From the NCBI GenBank assembly GCA_031266415.1, contig JAISBB010000001.1, positions 324,658 to 388,657 on the forward strand: DNA of 64,000 nucleotides, read 5' to 3'. Of this stretch, positions 42,212 through 52,448 are shown piece by piece. Each line of letters opens with the position of its first letter. Positions within the stretch are counted from its first letter, which is position 1. The DNA comes from Oscillospiraceae bacterium (GTDB taxonomy: Bacteria; Bacillota; Clostridia; Oscillospirales; Ruminococcaceae). The notes under the pieces were generated by a model. It had not been told where the DNA came from. It ran no database searches and worked only from the letters and a program-made list of their open reading frames with translations. The translations under genes and the position numbers were made by a program.

Positions 42212-43744
42212 TTGGATTACGGTTGGCTTTCTATTTTGCCGCCGGTTATTGCAATGGGTTTTGTATTGATCACGAAAGAGGTTTTGTTTTCATTAACTAT
42301 TGGGATCTTTTCCGGTTCATTAATTTACAATCGCTATAATTTATTAAGTGGATTAGAAACAACATTCCGCATTATTTCTGGTGGTTTAGCTGGGAACTCA
42401 GAAAAAGTAAATATTTTAGTTTTTTTGGGATTTCTTGGTGCTTTAGTTGCAGTTCTTACAATTACTGGTGGGGCCCAAGCTTACGGTGATTGGGCAGCGA
42501 AGAAAATAAAAACAAAAAAAGGGTCACTGCTTATGATTTGCCTTTGTGGTGCTTTGTTTTGTATAGATGATTATTTTCATTTTCTTGCCGCAGGGGTAAT
42601 TATGAAACCAGTAACAGAACGGAATAAAGTTTCCCCAGAGAAATTTGCATACTTTTTAGACTCAACAGGGTCACCATTTTCTGTGATTTCGCCACTTTCT
42701 GGTTGGGCCGCGGTCATTGTTTCATTACTTGGCCAATGTGGAGTGGTGGCCCCAATGAATGTGTTTGTGAAGGGAATCCCATATAATCTTTATGCTGTGC
42801 TTACTGTCGTTGTTGTTGTTATTTTTTCGGTTGTGCGGTTCGACTTGGGTCAAATGGCTGCCTGCGAAAAGAAACAAGAAAAGCTGGAAAGAGTGGTTCC
42901 AACCGAAAAATTAAGTGAAGAAGAGAACTCAATAGATAATAAAAACGGAAAAATTATTCACATGATTGTGCCGATTACACTTCTTATTGGGGGCTCTATT
43001 TTATATATGTTGAAGTTCGGCGGATATTTTTCGGGGCAGGTTAGTGTACTGCAGGCCTTAGAAAACACAAAAATGGGAGAGGCACTTGTGATGGGCAGTT
43101 TTCTTTCGCTATTTTCGGTTTTTCTTCTTACTGTGCCATTAAAATTGATGTCACTTCAAGAGTTTGTGAGCGGAGTTGTTTCTGGAATTAAAGCCATGCT
43201 ACCATCAGTTTTAATTTTGATTTTGGCATGGGCAATTAGCGATGTTTGTAGCAAAGAATATCTTAATACTGGCTTGTTTGCCGAAAAAGTTTTGGGTTCA
43301 GCAATTCCCGTTTACCTGTTCCCAGTACTTGTTTTTGTTTTTGCGTGTTTACTTTCTTTCGCAACTGGTACTTCTTGGGGCACATTTGGGATTATTTTGC
43401 CGGTAGTTGTAAGCCTTTGCAATAATTTGCCGGGAGATATATTAACGATTTCCGTTTCGGCAACGCTTGCTGGTGCTGTTTTTGGTGACCACGTTTCGCC
43501 GCTTTCTGAAACAACGGTGATGGCTGCAACTAGTGCCGATTGCAATTTAATTAAACACGTTTCAACACAATTACCATATGCCATTATTGTTGCTGTTTCT
43601 GCTGCAGTTGGGTATTTTGTTGCAGGTTTGAGTGAAAATATATTCCTTGTTTTAATGGCGGGCGTTGCAATGGTAATTGTAACAATTTATTTTGCCAGAA
43701 AATTACTTGCAAAGTTCGAAAAAGAAGAGAAAATTTTAGCTTAG
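42212..43744 (+). CDS. NhaC family Na+/H+ antiporter
   Basis: 510 aa; LFCIDDYFHFLAAGVIMKPVTERNKVSPEKFAYFLDSTGSPFSVISPLSGWAA, FATGTSWGTFGIILPV, FGDHVSPLSETTVMAATSADCNLIKHVSTQLPYA. TTG start. Confidence 0.9.
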   Translation: MDYGWLSILPPVIAMGFVLITKEVLFSLTIGIFSGSLIYNRYNLLSGLETTFRIISGGLAGNSEKVNILVFLGFLGALVAVLTITGGAQAYGDWAAKKIKTKKGSLLMICLCGALFCIDDYFHFLAAGVIMKPVTERNKVSPEKFAYFLDSTGSPFSVISPLSGWAAVIVSLLGQCGVVAPMNVFVKGIPYNLYAVLTVVVVVIFSVVRFDLGQMAACEKKQEKLERVVPTEKLSEEENSIDNKNGKIIHMIVPITLLIGGSILYMLKFGGYFSGQVSVLQALENTKMGEALVMGSFLSLFSVFLLTVPLKLMSLQEFVSGVVSGIKAMLPSVLILILAWAISDVCSKEYLNTGLFAEKVLGSAIPVYLFPVLVFVFACLLSFATGTSWGTFGIILPVVVSLCNNLPGDILTISVSATLAGAVFGDHVSPLSETTVMAATSADCNLIKHVSTQLPYAIIVAVSAAVGYFVAGLSENIFLVLMAGVAMVIVTIYFARKLLAKFEKEEKILA

Positions 43745-43801
43745 TGGGTAGTTTTCTTTGCGATTTAGAAATTTTGTTGCTGTGGATTGGAAGGTGTACG
43801 T

Positions 43802-45160
43802 GTGGTACATAGATATAGGTTTCAGGGCTCCTGTTTTGCAATTGATGTGAACAGCGGTAGTGTTCACGTACTGGATGAATTAACTTATGAACTTTTGGAA
43901 TATTTGAAAGATCCTTTCCCGGAGGAATTGCCGAAAGAGCTCCTTTTGAATTTAAACTATGATTTGGAAGAAGTAAAAGAGGCTTACGGTGAGTTGTATA
44001 TCCTTTTTCAAAATGGACTTCTGTTTTCCAAAGAACAAGTGCCCAATAAGAGCTATGAATGGGGGCTCAAAATTCCAATAAAATCGGCTTGTTTGCATGT
44101 TTCGCACAATTGTGATTTAAGGTGCAAATATTGCTTTGCTGGAACGGGAGCATTTGGCGGGGAAAGAGCAACCATGAGTTTGGAAGTTGGCAAATTGGCG
44201 ATAGATTTTTTATTAAGACGGTCTTTGCAGCAGGAAAATATTGAAGTAGATTTTTTTGGGGGAGAGCCTCTTTTGAACTTTGAAGTTGTGAAAGAGGTTG
44301 TGAAATATGCTAGGGCGCAGGAAGAAAAAACGGGGAAACGATTTAGGTTTACGCTTACAACGAATGGGCGCGGGTTAGATAGTGAAAGAATATCGTATAT
44401 AAATTGTGAAATGGCGAATGTTGTTCTTTCCATAGATGGAAGGAAAGAGGTCACCGACCGGTTGCGCGTGGATGCAAACGGTAGCGGTTGCTATGATGAG
44501 ATTTTGCCGAAATTTAAAGATCTAGTTGTAAAAAGAGGTGGCAAAAATTATTACGTGCGTGGTACTTTTACGAAACTGAATTTAGATTTTGTGAAAGATA
44601 TTCGGCATTTGGTGAAAGAAGGATTCAAAGAGATTTCATTTGAACCTGTGGTTTTGAATGTAAGATCACCATATGCTATCACAAAGAACGACCTTGCACA
44701 AATTTTTATGGAATATGAGAATTTGGCGAAAGAAATGGTTTGGAGTAAGCAGCGTGGCGATGATTTTAATTTTTTCCATTTCGGAATTATTGGCAAAGAT
44801 GCGCCGTGCCTTTCAAAAAGGATTAAAGGTTGTGGTGCCGGTGTGGAATATGTTGCGGTGACTCCTGAAGCCGACATTTACCCGTGTCATCAATTTGTTG
44901 GTAGAAAAGAATATGTTATGGGGAATCTGAAAGACGGCACTTTTGATATTGGAAAGCAGGCTCAATTTGCTGGAATTAATATCAGTAAAAAAAGTAAGTG
45001 TAAAAATTGTTGGGGGAAACTTTATTGCGGTGGTGGCTGCCACGCAAACAATGTTCTACTGGGTGGTGATTTTTTCGAACCTTATGATATTAGCTGTGAA
45101 TTGTTAAAGAAGCGCTTAGAGTGTGCAATTTGGGTTAGTGCCGAATTGGCTTCGCGTTAG
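43802..45160 (+). CDS. Radical SAM/SPASM protein, thioether-forming SCIFF peptide maturase-like (CteB-like)
   Basis: GTG 43802 after GGAAGGTG; VHRYRFQGSCFAIDVNSGSVHVLDE N-terminus; CDLRCKYCFAGTGAFGGERATMS radical SAM motif; CGAGVEYVAVTPEADIYPCHQFVG and CKNCWGKLYCGGGCHANN SPASM motifs. Confidence 0.87.
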   Translation: MVHRYRFQGSCFAIDVNSGSVHVLDELTYELLEYLKDPFPEELPKELLLNLNYDLEEVKEAYGELYILFQNGLLFSKEQVPNKSYEWGLKIPIKSACLHVSHNCDLRCKYCFAGTGAFGGERATMSLEVGKLAIDFLLRRSLQQENIEVDFFGGEPLLNFEVVKEVVKYARAQEEKTGKRFRFTLTTNGRGLDSERISYINCEMANVVLSIDGRKEVTDRLRVDANGSGCYDEILPKFKDLVVKRGGKNYYVRGTFTKLNLDFVKDIRHLVKEGFKEISFEPVVLNVRSPYAITKNDLAQIFMEYENLAKEMVWSKQRGDDFNFFHFGIIGKDAPCLSKRIKGCGAGVEYVAVTPEADIYPCHQFVGRKEYVMGNLKDGTFDIGKQAQFAGINISKKSKCKNCWGKLYCGGGCHANNVLLGGDFFEPYDISCELLKKRLECAIWVSAELASR

Positions 45161-45354
45161 AAGGCTAGCTTTTTTAGATCGATTTTTGTGGTTTCTTTTT
45201 CTTAATGCCAACATTCGCAGAGCATCCAGAGACTCACATAACTGAGCGATGACGTTTGTGGCCTTGTGTGTGATTACAGTTGCCGTTTTCGGTGTGTATT
45301 TCGGTGGTGTTTGGATTTGTCCCGCTGAGTAGGGTTGTGGATTTAAGTTTTTTG

Positions 45355-47304
45355 TTAACTTACATCAAGCATTTTCATGTATTCGCTACCGTTTTTCGCA
45401 ATGAATTCTTTTCTAGCTACAATGTCTTCCCCCAAAAGAATTTCAAATGTGCGAGTTACAGCTTCTTTTTCATTGAAATTAACCTTCGTAAGTCGCCTTG
45501 TTTCTGGGTTCATAGTTGTTAGCCACATCATATCGGGTTCATTTTCCCCTAACCCTTTGGAGCGTTGAAGTGTGTATTTTGTGCTGAGTTTATTGCATAT
45601 TTTGGTTTTTTCTGGTTCAGAGTAAGCAAAATATGTTTTATTTTTATTCCTAATTTCGTATAGAGGCGACTGTGCAATATATACATAGCCGTTGATAATA
45701 AGCTTTGGTACTAGTTTGAAAAGCATTGCAAGAATCAGCGTGCGAATTTGGAATCCATCCACGTCGGCATCCGTGCAGATGATGATTTTGTTCCAACGTA
45801 AGAGATTTAAGTCGAATGTAGCAACATTTTGGGCTCCGCTTTTAATTTCTGTGCCACAGCCAAGTACTTTGAGTATATCTATAATGATTTCACTTTTAAA
45901 TATTTTTTCATAACCAGATTTAAGGCAGTTTAGAATTTTGCCACGAACAGGGATAATCGCTTGATAGTCTGCATTGCGGCTTAATTTGCAGGCACCAAGT
46001 GCGGAATCTCCCTCAACTATGTAAAGTTCGCGCTTACTTGGGTCTTTTAACCTACAGTCTACAAATTTTTGAACACGGTTCATTACGTCGACGTTTACTA
46101 AAAGTTTTTTCTTAACATTTAGTCGCATTTTTTCTGCGCTTTCGCGGCTTCGCTTGTTAATTAATATTTGTGCCACTATTTTTGCTGCTTCAGTTGGTTG
46201 CTCTATAAAATAAATTTCGAATTCGTGCTTCAAGAAATCACAAATAAATTCGTTTATAAATTTATTTGTGATTGCTTTTTTTGTTTGATTTTCGTATGAT
46301 GTTGCGGTTGAGTAAGAGGATAACACCAACACTAAAGAGTCGGCAACATCTTGAAATGTGATTTTTGTTTCGTTTTTTAAATATTTTTTTGTTTGCCGTA
46401 AATAGGAATCGATAGCGGTTGTTACTGTGGTTTTAACTGCTTTTTCACTTGCGCCGCCGTATTCTAGGAAACTTGAATTGTGGTAACATTGCAAAAAACC
46501 GCGTGTTGAAAAACAAAAAGCGACCTCGGCTTTAACGTCATATTCTGCTTTATCTGCACGGTCTTTCCCTTTGCCAAGTCCACTTTTCCAGTGCTTAATT
46601 GCTGTTAGTTGTGTGCTTGATTCTTCGTAAACATAGTTTACCAGTCCATTTTCAAAAAAAAATGTTTCTTTGTATTCCGGTTGTTCTATGAGTAGTTCTA
46701 AAATAGCCGGAGAATTGATTACGGCTTGTTGTTTTAAAGTTGTTTGAAAGTAATCTAGTGAGATGTCTATTTCCGTGAATACTTCGGGATCTGGTTTCCA
46801 GTGAAGTTTAGTGCCAGTTTTGTTGCCTTCAAATTTTTCTTTGGTTAACCCGCCAACATTTTCACCTTTCTCGAAATGCAGGCGATAAATAAACCCGTCT
46901 CTAAAAATTTCGGCGTCCATAAATTCAGATGAATATTGTGTTGCGCAGAGTCCAAGCCCATTTAATCCAAGTGAAAATGTATATGCAAGGTCTGCTTCAT
47001 TATATTTCCCCCCGGCGTAGAGTTCGCAGAATAGCAATTCCCAGTTATATTGTTGCTCTGTGTTATTGAAGTCAACAGGGATCCCACGGCCAAAATCTTC
47101 CACGGTTAGCGAATTATCTTTGTGTTTGGTAATTAAAATCTTTTGCCCAAATCCAGATCGGACTTCATCTATTGAATTTGCAAGGATTTCAAAGAAAGAG
47201 TGTTGGCACCCTTCTAATCCATCGGATCCAAAAACTACACCAGGGCGCTTTCTTACTCTTTGTGCGCCTTTTAATGAGGTTATGCTTTCGTTGTCATATC
47301 GAAT
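45355..47304 (-). CDS. parE: Type IIA DNA topoisomerase subunit B (ParE/GyrB-like)
   Basis: Supplied ORF begins internally at 47103. The same frame extends upstream as (I)RYDNESITSLKGAQRVRKRPGVVFGSDGLEGCQHSFFEILANSIDEV to an ATT with AGGTGA 7 nt upstream. Toprim EGDSALG, DADVDGFQIRTL. Confidence 0.85.
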   Translation of the reverse strand: MRYDNESITSLKGAQRVRKRPGVVFGSDGLEGCQHSFFEILANSIDEVRSGFGQKILITKHKDNSLTVEDFGRGIPVDFNNTEQQYNWELLFCELYAGGKYNEADLAYTFSLGLNGLGLCATQYSSEFMDAEIFRDGFIYRLHFEKGENVGGLTKEKFEGNKTGTKLHWKPDPEVFTEIDISLDYFQTTLKQQAVINSPAILELLIEQPEYKETFFFENGLVNYVYEESSTQLTAIKHWKSGLGKGKDRADKAEYDVKAEVAFCFSTRGFLQCYHNSSFLEYGGASEKAVKTTVTTAIDSYLRQTKKYLKNETKITFQDVADSLVLVLSSYSTATSYENQTKKAITNKFINEFICDFLKHEFEIYFIEQPTEAAKIVAQILINKRSRESAEKMRLNVKKKLLVNVDVMNRVQKFVDCRLKDPSKRELYIVEGDSALGACKLSRNADYQAIIPVRGKILNCLKSGYEKIFKSEIIIDILKVLGCGTEIKSGAQNVATFDLNLLRWNKIIICTDADVDGFQIRTLILAMLFKLVPKLIINGYVYIAQSPLYEIRNKNKTYFAYSEPEKTKICNKLSTKYTLQRSKGLGENEPDMMWLTTMNPETRRLTKVNFNEKEAVTRTFEILLGEDIVARKEFIAKNGSEYMKMLDVS

Positions 47305-47352
47305 GTATTTTCACCTCGCTAGTCATTTAAGGTTGAAAACTGTCAAAACTTA

Positions 47353-47376
47353 AAGCCCGGTTGTCAACCCGGACTT
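47353..47376 (-). terminator. Terminator hairpin downstream of ftsH
   Basis: Minus strand AAGTCCGG-GTTGACAA-CCGGGCTT followed by TAAGTTTTG. Confidence 0.5.
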
Positions 47377-47403
47377 AGAGTTTGTGATTTCCTGTCTCCA
47401 AAT

Positions 47404-49431
47404 TTAATTACTTGCCATATCTGGTTCTGCCATCATTTTTGTAAAGCCTGCAGCGTCGATTTTTTCGTGATCTAACAAATACTGAACTAGTTGCATTAAC
47501 TTTGTGCGGTTCTTTGTTAAGATATTTACGGCTTTTTCATAAGCTGTATCGATTATTTTTCTGATTTGCTCGTCAATTTTTTGCATGATTTCATTGGAGT
47601 GTGCAAGTGGGTCCATATATCCAGAGACACCTAATATTGCATTATCATAAACTACATTCCCAAGTTCGGTGCTAAATCCATAAATTGTAACCATGCTTCT
47701 TGCATTAATTGTTGCCACGCGAATATCTTCCATTGCGCCGGTTGAAATTTCATCTAGTTCTAATTTTTCTGCTGCTCTTCCGCCCATTGCAACCACAATT
47801 TCGTCACGCATCGCGGCATCGGTTTTATATAGATTGTCTTCTTTTGGGGTTGAAAGTGTAAATCCGCCAGCATTTCCTGTAGGGATTATAGAAATCATAT
47901 TAACGTCACTGTAGTTTTCGCAGTAATAGGCACAAATGGCGTGCCCTGCTTCGTGGATAGCAGTTGAGTATCTGTTGTTTGCTGTAACTTTTTTTGTTCT
48001 TTTTTCTGTCCCCACGATGACTTTAACAACGGCACGGTCTATATCTTTTGCGCGAATTGACTTCTTGCCATATTTTGCGGCAAGAAGTGCAGCTTCATTC
48101 ATCAAATTAGCCAGATCTGCGCCGGTAAACCCAATTGTTGCTTTTGCAACAGCTTCTAGATTAACGTCCGGGGCTAGCGGCTTGTTTTTTGTGTGAACAG
48201 TAAGAATCTCTTCGCGCCCTTTTACATCTGGGTGCCCAATGTAAATTTGCCTGTCGAAACGCCCCGGGCGTAGTAACGCTTTATCTAAAGATTTTGCCAT
48301 GTTTGTTGCCGCAACAACAATAACGCCACTGTTAGGTTTAAACCCATCCATTTCAACCAACAACTGATTAAGTGTTTGGTCTCTTTCGTCATGACTGCTA
48401 AATGAGCCAACTTCTCTTTGTTTCCCAACAGCGTCAATTTCATCAATGAACACAATGCAAGGCGAATGTTTTTTTGCTATTTCAAAAAGATCGCGAACTC
48501 TTGAAGCGCCAACGCCAACAAAAACTTCTACAAAAGCAGACCCGGAAATGAAAAAAAACGGAACTCCTGCCTCTCCGGCGAGTGCACGGGCTAAAAGTGT
48601 TTTTCCTGTGCCAGGTGGCCCCACAAGAAGAACTCCCGTTGGTATTTTTGCCCCTAATTCGCTAAATTTATTTGGGTCTTTAAGAAATTGTATGAGATCT
48701 GCAATTTCTTCTTTTTCTTCGTTTAGGGCGGCAACATCACTCATTAAAATTTTTGGCCCTTTATCTAGATATTTGATATGCTTTGACTTAAATCCACCCA
48801 TATCTTGGCCAATTGAACCTTTTGACATATATCTTTGCATGAAATAAATGGCCACACCAATTAAGATAAGAGGCATGACAGAATTAATAAATACGGCAAT
48901 AAAAGTTCCCCAAGAATTAGATGCACGCTTATAGTCGGCTTGAATTACATTATCTGGATGTGCGTTATCGTGCGCTTTTATATATTCATTGACGTCGGCA
49001 AGAAATAGCTTAACGCTTGGCAGTTTATATTTTACTTCCGTTACGGTTGCTGGATCGACAATAACTTTTAATTTTGCTTTATTGTTGGGCAAAAAAGTAA
49101 TGTCTGAAACGCAATCATTTTTAAAAAGGTGAATAATTGCCGAGGCCTGATTAAATGCAGTATCTGGTGTTTCAATTAATAGGCTAAGAGTCGGCAAGTT
49201 ACACAGTACATCTATTGTTCGCGCTTGTGTTTTTTCAACGGCAACGGTAAGGTCACCACTTCCCAACTTAATGTCAAAGCCAACAACACGGTCTTTTCTG
49301 AAATAATCAACAATTTGATAATATTTAACAACTTCCTTTTTTTCACCTTTAAAAAATAAAAAAGGAATAAAAATTATCAATAATACAAATATGATATATA
49401 TGATGAACTCATTGGATTTCTTGCCTTTCAA
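47404..49431 (-). CDS. ftsH: ATP-dependent zinc metalloprotease FtsH
   Basis: 675 aa; [64 protein letters not shown]. Confidence 0.97.
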   Translation of the reverse strand: MKGKKSNEFIIYIIFVLLIIFIPFLFFKGEKKEVVKYYQIVDYFRKDRVVGFDIKLGSGDLTVAVEKTQARTIDVLCNLPTLSLLIETPDTAFNQASAIIHLFKNDCVSDITFLPNNKAKLKVIVDPATVTEVKYKLPSVKLFLADVNEYIKAHDNAHPDNVIQADYKRASNSWGTFIAVFINSVMPLILIGVAIYFMQRYMSKGSIGQDMGGFKSKHIKYLDKGPKILMSDVAALNEEKEEIADLIQFLKDPNKFSELGAKIPTGVLLVGPPGTGKTLLARALAGEAGVPFFFISGSAFVEVFVGVGASRVRDLFEIAKKHSPCIVFIDEIDAVGKQREVGSFSSHDERDQTLNQLLVEMDGFKPNSGVIVVAATNMAKSLDKALLRPGRFDRQIYIGHPDVKGREEILTVHTKNKPLAPDVNLEAVAKATIGFTGADLANLMNEAALLAAKYGKKSIRAKDIDRAVVKVIVGTEKRTKKVTANNRYSTAIHEAGHAICAYYCENYSDVNMISIIPTGNAGGFTLSTPKEDNLYKTDAAMRDEIVVAMGGRAAEKLELDEISTGAMEDIRVATINARSMVTIYGFSTELGNVVYDNAILGVSGYMDPLAHSNEIMQKIDEQIRKIIDTAYEKAVNILTKNRTKLMQLVQYLLDHEKIDAAGFTKMMAEPDMASN

Positions 49432-49997
49432 GAATCAAATTCCTCCATAAATGTGCAATTTTCTTTTACTTTTTCTGGGGATAGTACCCCTATATACGGG
49501 AGATTTCGATATTTTTCGTTATAATCTAAACCGTAACCAACAACAAACTCGTCTGGAATAACAAAACCACAGTAGTCTAACTCAAAATCTTTAATGCGGC
49601 GGCTTGGTTTGTCAAGGAGTGTAGCAACTTTAATGCTGTGCGGATGCCGTTCACGGAGAATGTTTATTAGATAGTTTAAGGTCATGCCGCTGTCTAAAAC
49701 ATCTTCCACAATTAAAACATCATAACCGGCTAGTTCTTTGTCTAGGTCTTTTATTATTTTAACTACTCCAGAGGTCCGACTTCCTGCACCATAACTTGAA
49801 ACTGCCATAAAATCAATTTCAAGCGGGATGGTAATTTTACGTATTAAGTCAGCAAGGAAAATGACGGCTCCTTTAAGAATACTAACAATTAACAAATTCT
49901 GGGTTTGATAATCTGTGTTTATTTTGGCTCCCATTTCTGCAACTTTTTCGGCTATTTCTTGTTCTGATATTAATATGAATTGTATGTCACTACTCAC
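49428..49997 (-). CDS. hpt: Hypoxanthine phosphoribosyltransferase
   Basis: 189 aa; VSILKGAVIFLADL, VLIVEDVLDSGMTLNYL, FVVGYGLDYNEKYRNLPYIGVL. Confidence 0.94.
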   Translation of the reverse strand: MSSDIQFILISEQEIAEKVAEMGAKINTDYQTQNLLIVSILKGAVIFLADLIRKITIPLEIDFMAVSSYGAGSRTSGVVKIIKDLDKELAGYDVLIVEDVLDSGMTLNYLINILRERHPHSIKVATLLDKPSRRIKDFELDYCGFVIPDEFVVGYGLDYNEKYRNLPYIGVLSPEKVKENCTFMEEFDS

Positions 49998-50119
49998 GCA
50001 AACGCCCCTCCTCGGTTTATAGCGAATCTTCTTTCACATGGTAGCATGTTTAGACTGCAATTACAAGTGTTACCCACGTTAAAATTATGTGTCAAATTGT
50101 GTGGTTTTAGTTTTAAATG

Positions 50120-50662
50120 TCATTTTTTACTATAGATGCACCCACAGTAGTTTTGCCGATATAGATTATATTTTTGCGCTAATTCTGCAGAGCGCTTAAA
50201 ACCATTTTTTTCTGAAAAATTACAAGCAAGGTAAGAAATATTCGTTTGTTTGCTAACTTTCAAGCCAATCTCATTAATTGCGTTTGCGTTTTTGTGTGGA
50301 CTAACAGATAATGTTGTTGCAAAACAATCTATGCTTAAGTTCTCGCACATTTTTGCCGTTTCTTTAAGCCGCAACTTGAAGCATTTGGCACACCTGGTGC
50401 CACCTTCTGGTTCTGTTTTCAGGCTCTCAACTGCCGTTGTAAAAACATTTGGGTTATATGTTCCTTCTAAGAGTTTTACAGTTTGGCCGAAACTTGCATA
50501 ATGTAAAAGTTTTTTTTGTTCTGCTAGTCGTTTAAAGTACTCATTTGGTGGGTAAATATTTGGATTATAATAATAAACAGTAACCGCAAATTGAGAAACA
50601 AGTTGTTCCAAAACGGAACTGCTGCATGGAGCGCAACAACTGTGAAGTAATAATTTTTTCAT
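50120..50662 (-). CDS. queH: Epoxyqueuosine reductase QueH
   Basis: Start ATG 50662; MKKLLLHSCCAPCSSSVLEQL, EGGTRCAKCFKLRLKETA, YRQNYCGCIYS. Confidence 0.9.
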   Translation of the reverse strand: MKKLLLHSCCAPCSSSVLEQLVSQFAVTVYYYNPNIYPPNEYFKRLAEQKKLLHYASFGQTVKLLEGTYNPNVFTTAVESLKTEPEGGTRCAKCFKLRLKETAKMCENLSIDCFATTLSVSPHKNANAINEIGLKVSKQTNISYLACNFSEKNGFKRSAELAQKYNLYRQNYCGCIYSKK

Positions 50663-50678
50663 TTTGTTAAATATTCTT

Positions 50679-51194
50679 TCAATTTTCTTCTGGAATATTT
50701 GCGTATATGATAATGCAAAACCAAAGCCAATCACCCTCATCTTCAGCTGCATAAAGACCAACGCCAATATTCTGGTAACTGTTCATTGACAAGTCATTCC
50801 CGGTTTGTGAAGCCATGATGGTATTCAATAATCTCTCGGCAGTTGGTTTTTCATGATCGTATCCAAATGCGATATATATAGCACAGTCTTTAATTTTGCG
50901 TGGCAATATATTGCGCCAGTCGTCCCCATTTGGAAGCATTGAGAAAAGGTACTCGTGAACATACATTCCTTCTCCTAATGTGCACGCAGCATTGGTTAGT
51001 GCTTCTTCTGAACTAAAAGGTTTTAATTTTTTACTTTTCCTTCGCTTGTTTAAGCCACTAATAACATCATCTGCGTCTTTGTTTAAAAAGAAGCTCGGGA
51101 TTTCCTTTTCCGCTTCCACGAAAGAGCAAAAAAGGGGAGTGTTTAAAATTAAAAATGTACAACTAAGGGCGAACAGAATTTTCCACAATTTCAT
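50679..51194 (-). CDS. Secreted protein, CAP (SCP/PR1)-domain-like
   Basis: 171 aa; signal peptide; LNKRRKSKKLKPFSSEEALTNAACTLGEGM..., NIGVGLYAAEDEGDWLWFCIIIYA. Confidence 0.5.
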   Translation of the reverse strand: MKLWKILFALSCTFLILNTPLFCSFVEAEKEIPSFFLNKDADDVISGLNKRRKSKKLKPFSSEEALTNAACTLGEGMYVHEYLFSMLPNGDDWRNILPRKIKDCAIYIAFGYDHEKPTAERLLNTIMASQTGNDLSMNSYQNIGVGLYAAEDEGDWLWFCIIIYANIPEEN

Positions 51195-51196
51195 AA

Positions 51197-51655
51197 TTAT
51201 TCCCTTATATTTTCTTTGATGGTTCTAACAGCAAGGGCGTCGCACCGTGCATTGTATTTGTTGTTTGCGTGTCCTTTTATCCACACAAAATCTACGTCAT
51301 GTGTTTTAAAAAAAACAAGGAGCTTTTGCCAAAGGTCAACATTTAACACGGGTTTTTTATCGCTTTTCAGCCAGGAGTTACTTTCCCATTTTTTTAGCCA
51401 CCCTTTTTTAATTGCATCTACCACATATTTAGAGTCACTGTATAAAGTTACAGAGCAAGGTTGCTTTAATGCCTCAAGTGCGACCAAAACAGCGGTTAAT
51501 TCCATGCGATTATTTGTAGTTGCTGGTTCAAATCCTGAAAGTTCTTTTTCAGTATTTCCGAGCTTTAAAATAACACCGTAGCCGCCGGGCCCAGGGTTTT
51601 TTGAGCAGGCACCATCTGTGAATATCTCAATGTTTTTTTTCTCTTTATTCCTCAC
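51197..51655 (-). CDS. rnhA: Ribonuclease HI
   Basis: GTG start at 51653-51655; IEIFTDGACSKNPGPGGYGVILK, NNRMELTAVLVALEAL, TLYSDSKYVVDAI, WIKGHANNKYNARCDALA. Confidence 0.93.
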   Translation of the reverse strand: MRNKEKKNIEIFTDGACSKNPGPGGYGVILKLGNTEKELSGFEPATTNNRMELTAVLVALEALKQPCSVTLYSDSKYVVDAIKKGWLKKWESNSWLKSDKKPVLNVDLWQKLLVFFKTHDVDFVWIKGHANNKYNARCDALAVRTIKENIRE

Positions 51656-52448
51656 AATAGTAATTCCAATCTGCCTCTGCAATAGAAATGATTTTCGCAA
51701 GTTTACGTTTATCTCTCAAGTTTTTCAGTTCGTGTGGGAAAACTAATAAAAACATGCAAAAAGCAGTTAATAGGAAGAAGTTCAAATAATATATCGCGCC
51801 CTCACCAAGACCATCAAGTGGAGTTTCAACATCTGCAGCACCTGCTAAGAACATGTAATTTTCTCCGCTAATAAGGTTAACAACCCACACAAACGGAGCA
51901 AATCCGACGAGAGTGCCAAGTGCACGCAAATAAGATTTGAAATTGATTTTGTAATTATCCATGACCAACCCGTAGATAGCGGTTAATGCGATATAAGCGT
52001 GGATGTAAAAGAAATTATAAAACCTAAAACTTCCAACGCCATATCTTATGTTTGGGAATAGAAGTGCTGCGATAGCACCCTCGCTCCAAAAGTAAAGGAA
52101 GGGGAAAATTTTTTTGCATGTTTCTATTTTTCTTCCTAACAAGCTCGACAAATTTAAAAAGAGAGCTAAAATGGCAGTTATATGGCACAAATCTAAAGAG
52201 AACAAACTTGCCAGAAATTTTCTGCTGCACACGTGCGCCCACACATAGAAGCTGATTTCAAGCACAATGGCCAAAGCCGTTGTTGTTCCTCTTATTATTT
52301 TATCTGCTTTGTGTGTGATGCGATTTTTGAAAACGACAATTGAAATGGCAGCAATTGCAATTAAAAGAAGTGTGAACATGTGTGTTGCATCATATTTTTC
52401 AAAAGAAGAGGTGTTATCTACCTGAAAAAATGGGAAGTTGTGTCGCAT
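51645..52448 (-). CDS. TIGR02206/YwaF-like integral membrane protein (copy 1)
   Basis: 267 aa, multiple TMs; AIVVFKNRITHKADKIIR-like, LFSLDLCHITAILALFLNLSSLLG, FPFLYFWSEGAIAALLFPNI. Confidence 0.72.
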   Translation of the reverse strand: MRHNFPFFQVDNTSSFEKYDATHMFTLLLIAIAAISIVVFKNRITHKADKIIRGTTTALAIVLEISFYVWAHVCSRKFLASLFSLDLCHITAILALFLNLSSLLGRKIETCKKIFPFLYFWSEGAIAALLFPNIRYGVGSFRFYNFFYIHAYIALTAIYGLVMDNYKINFKSYLRALGTLVGFAPFVWVVNLISGENYMFLAGAADVETPLDGLGEGAIYYLNFFLLTAFCMFLLVFPHELKNLRDKRKLAKIISIAEADWNYYCEE

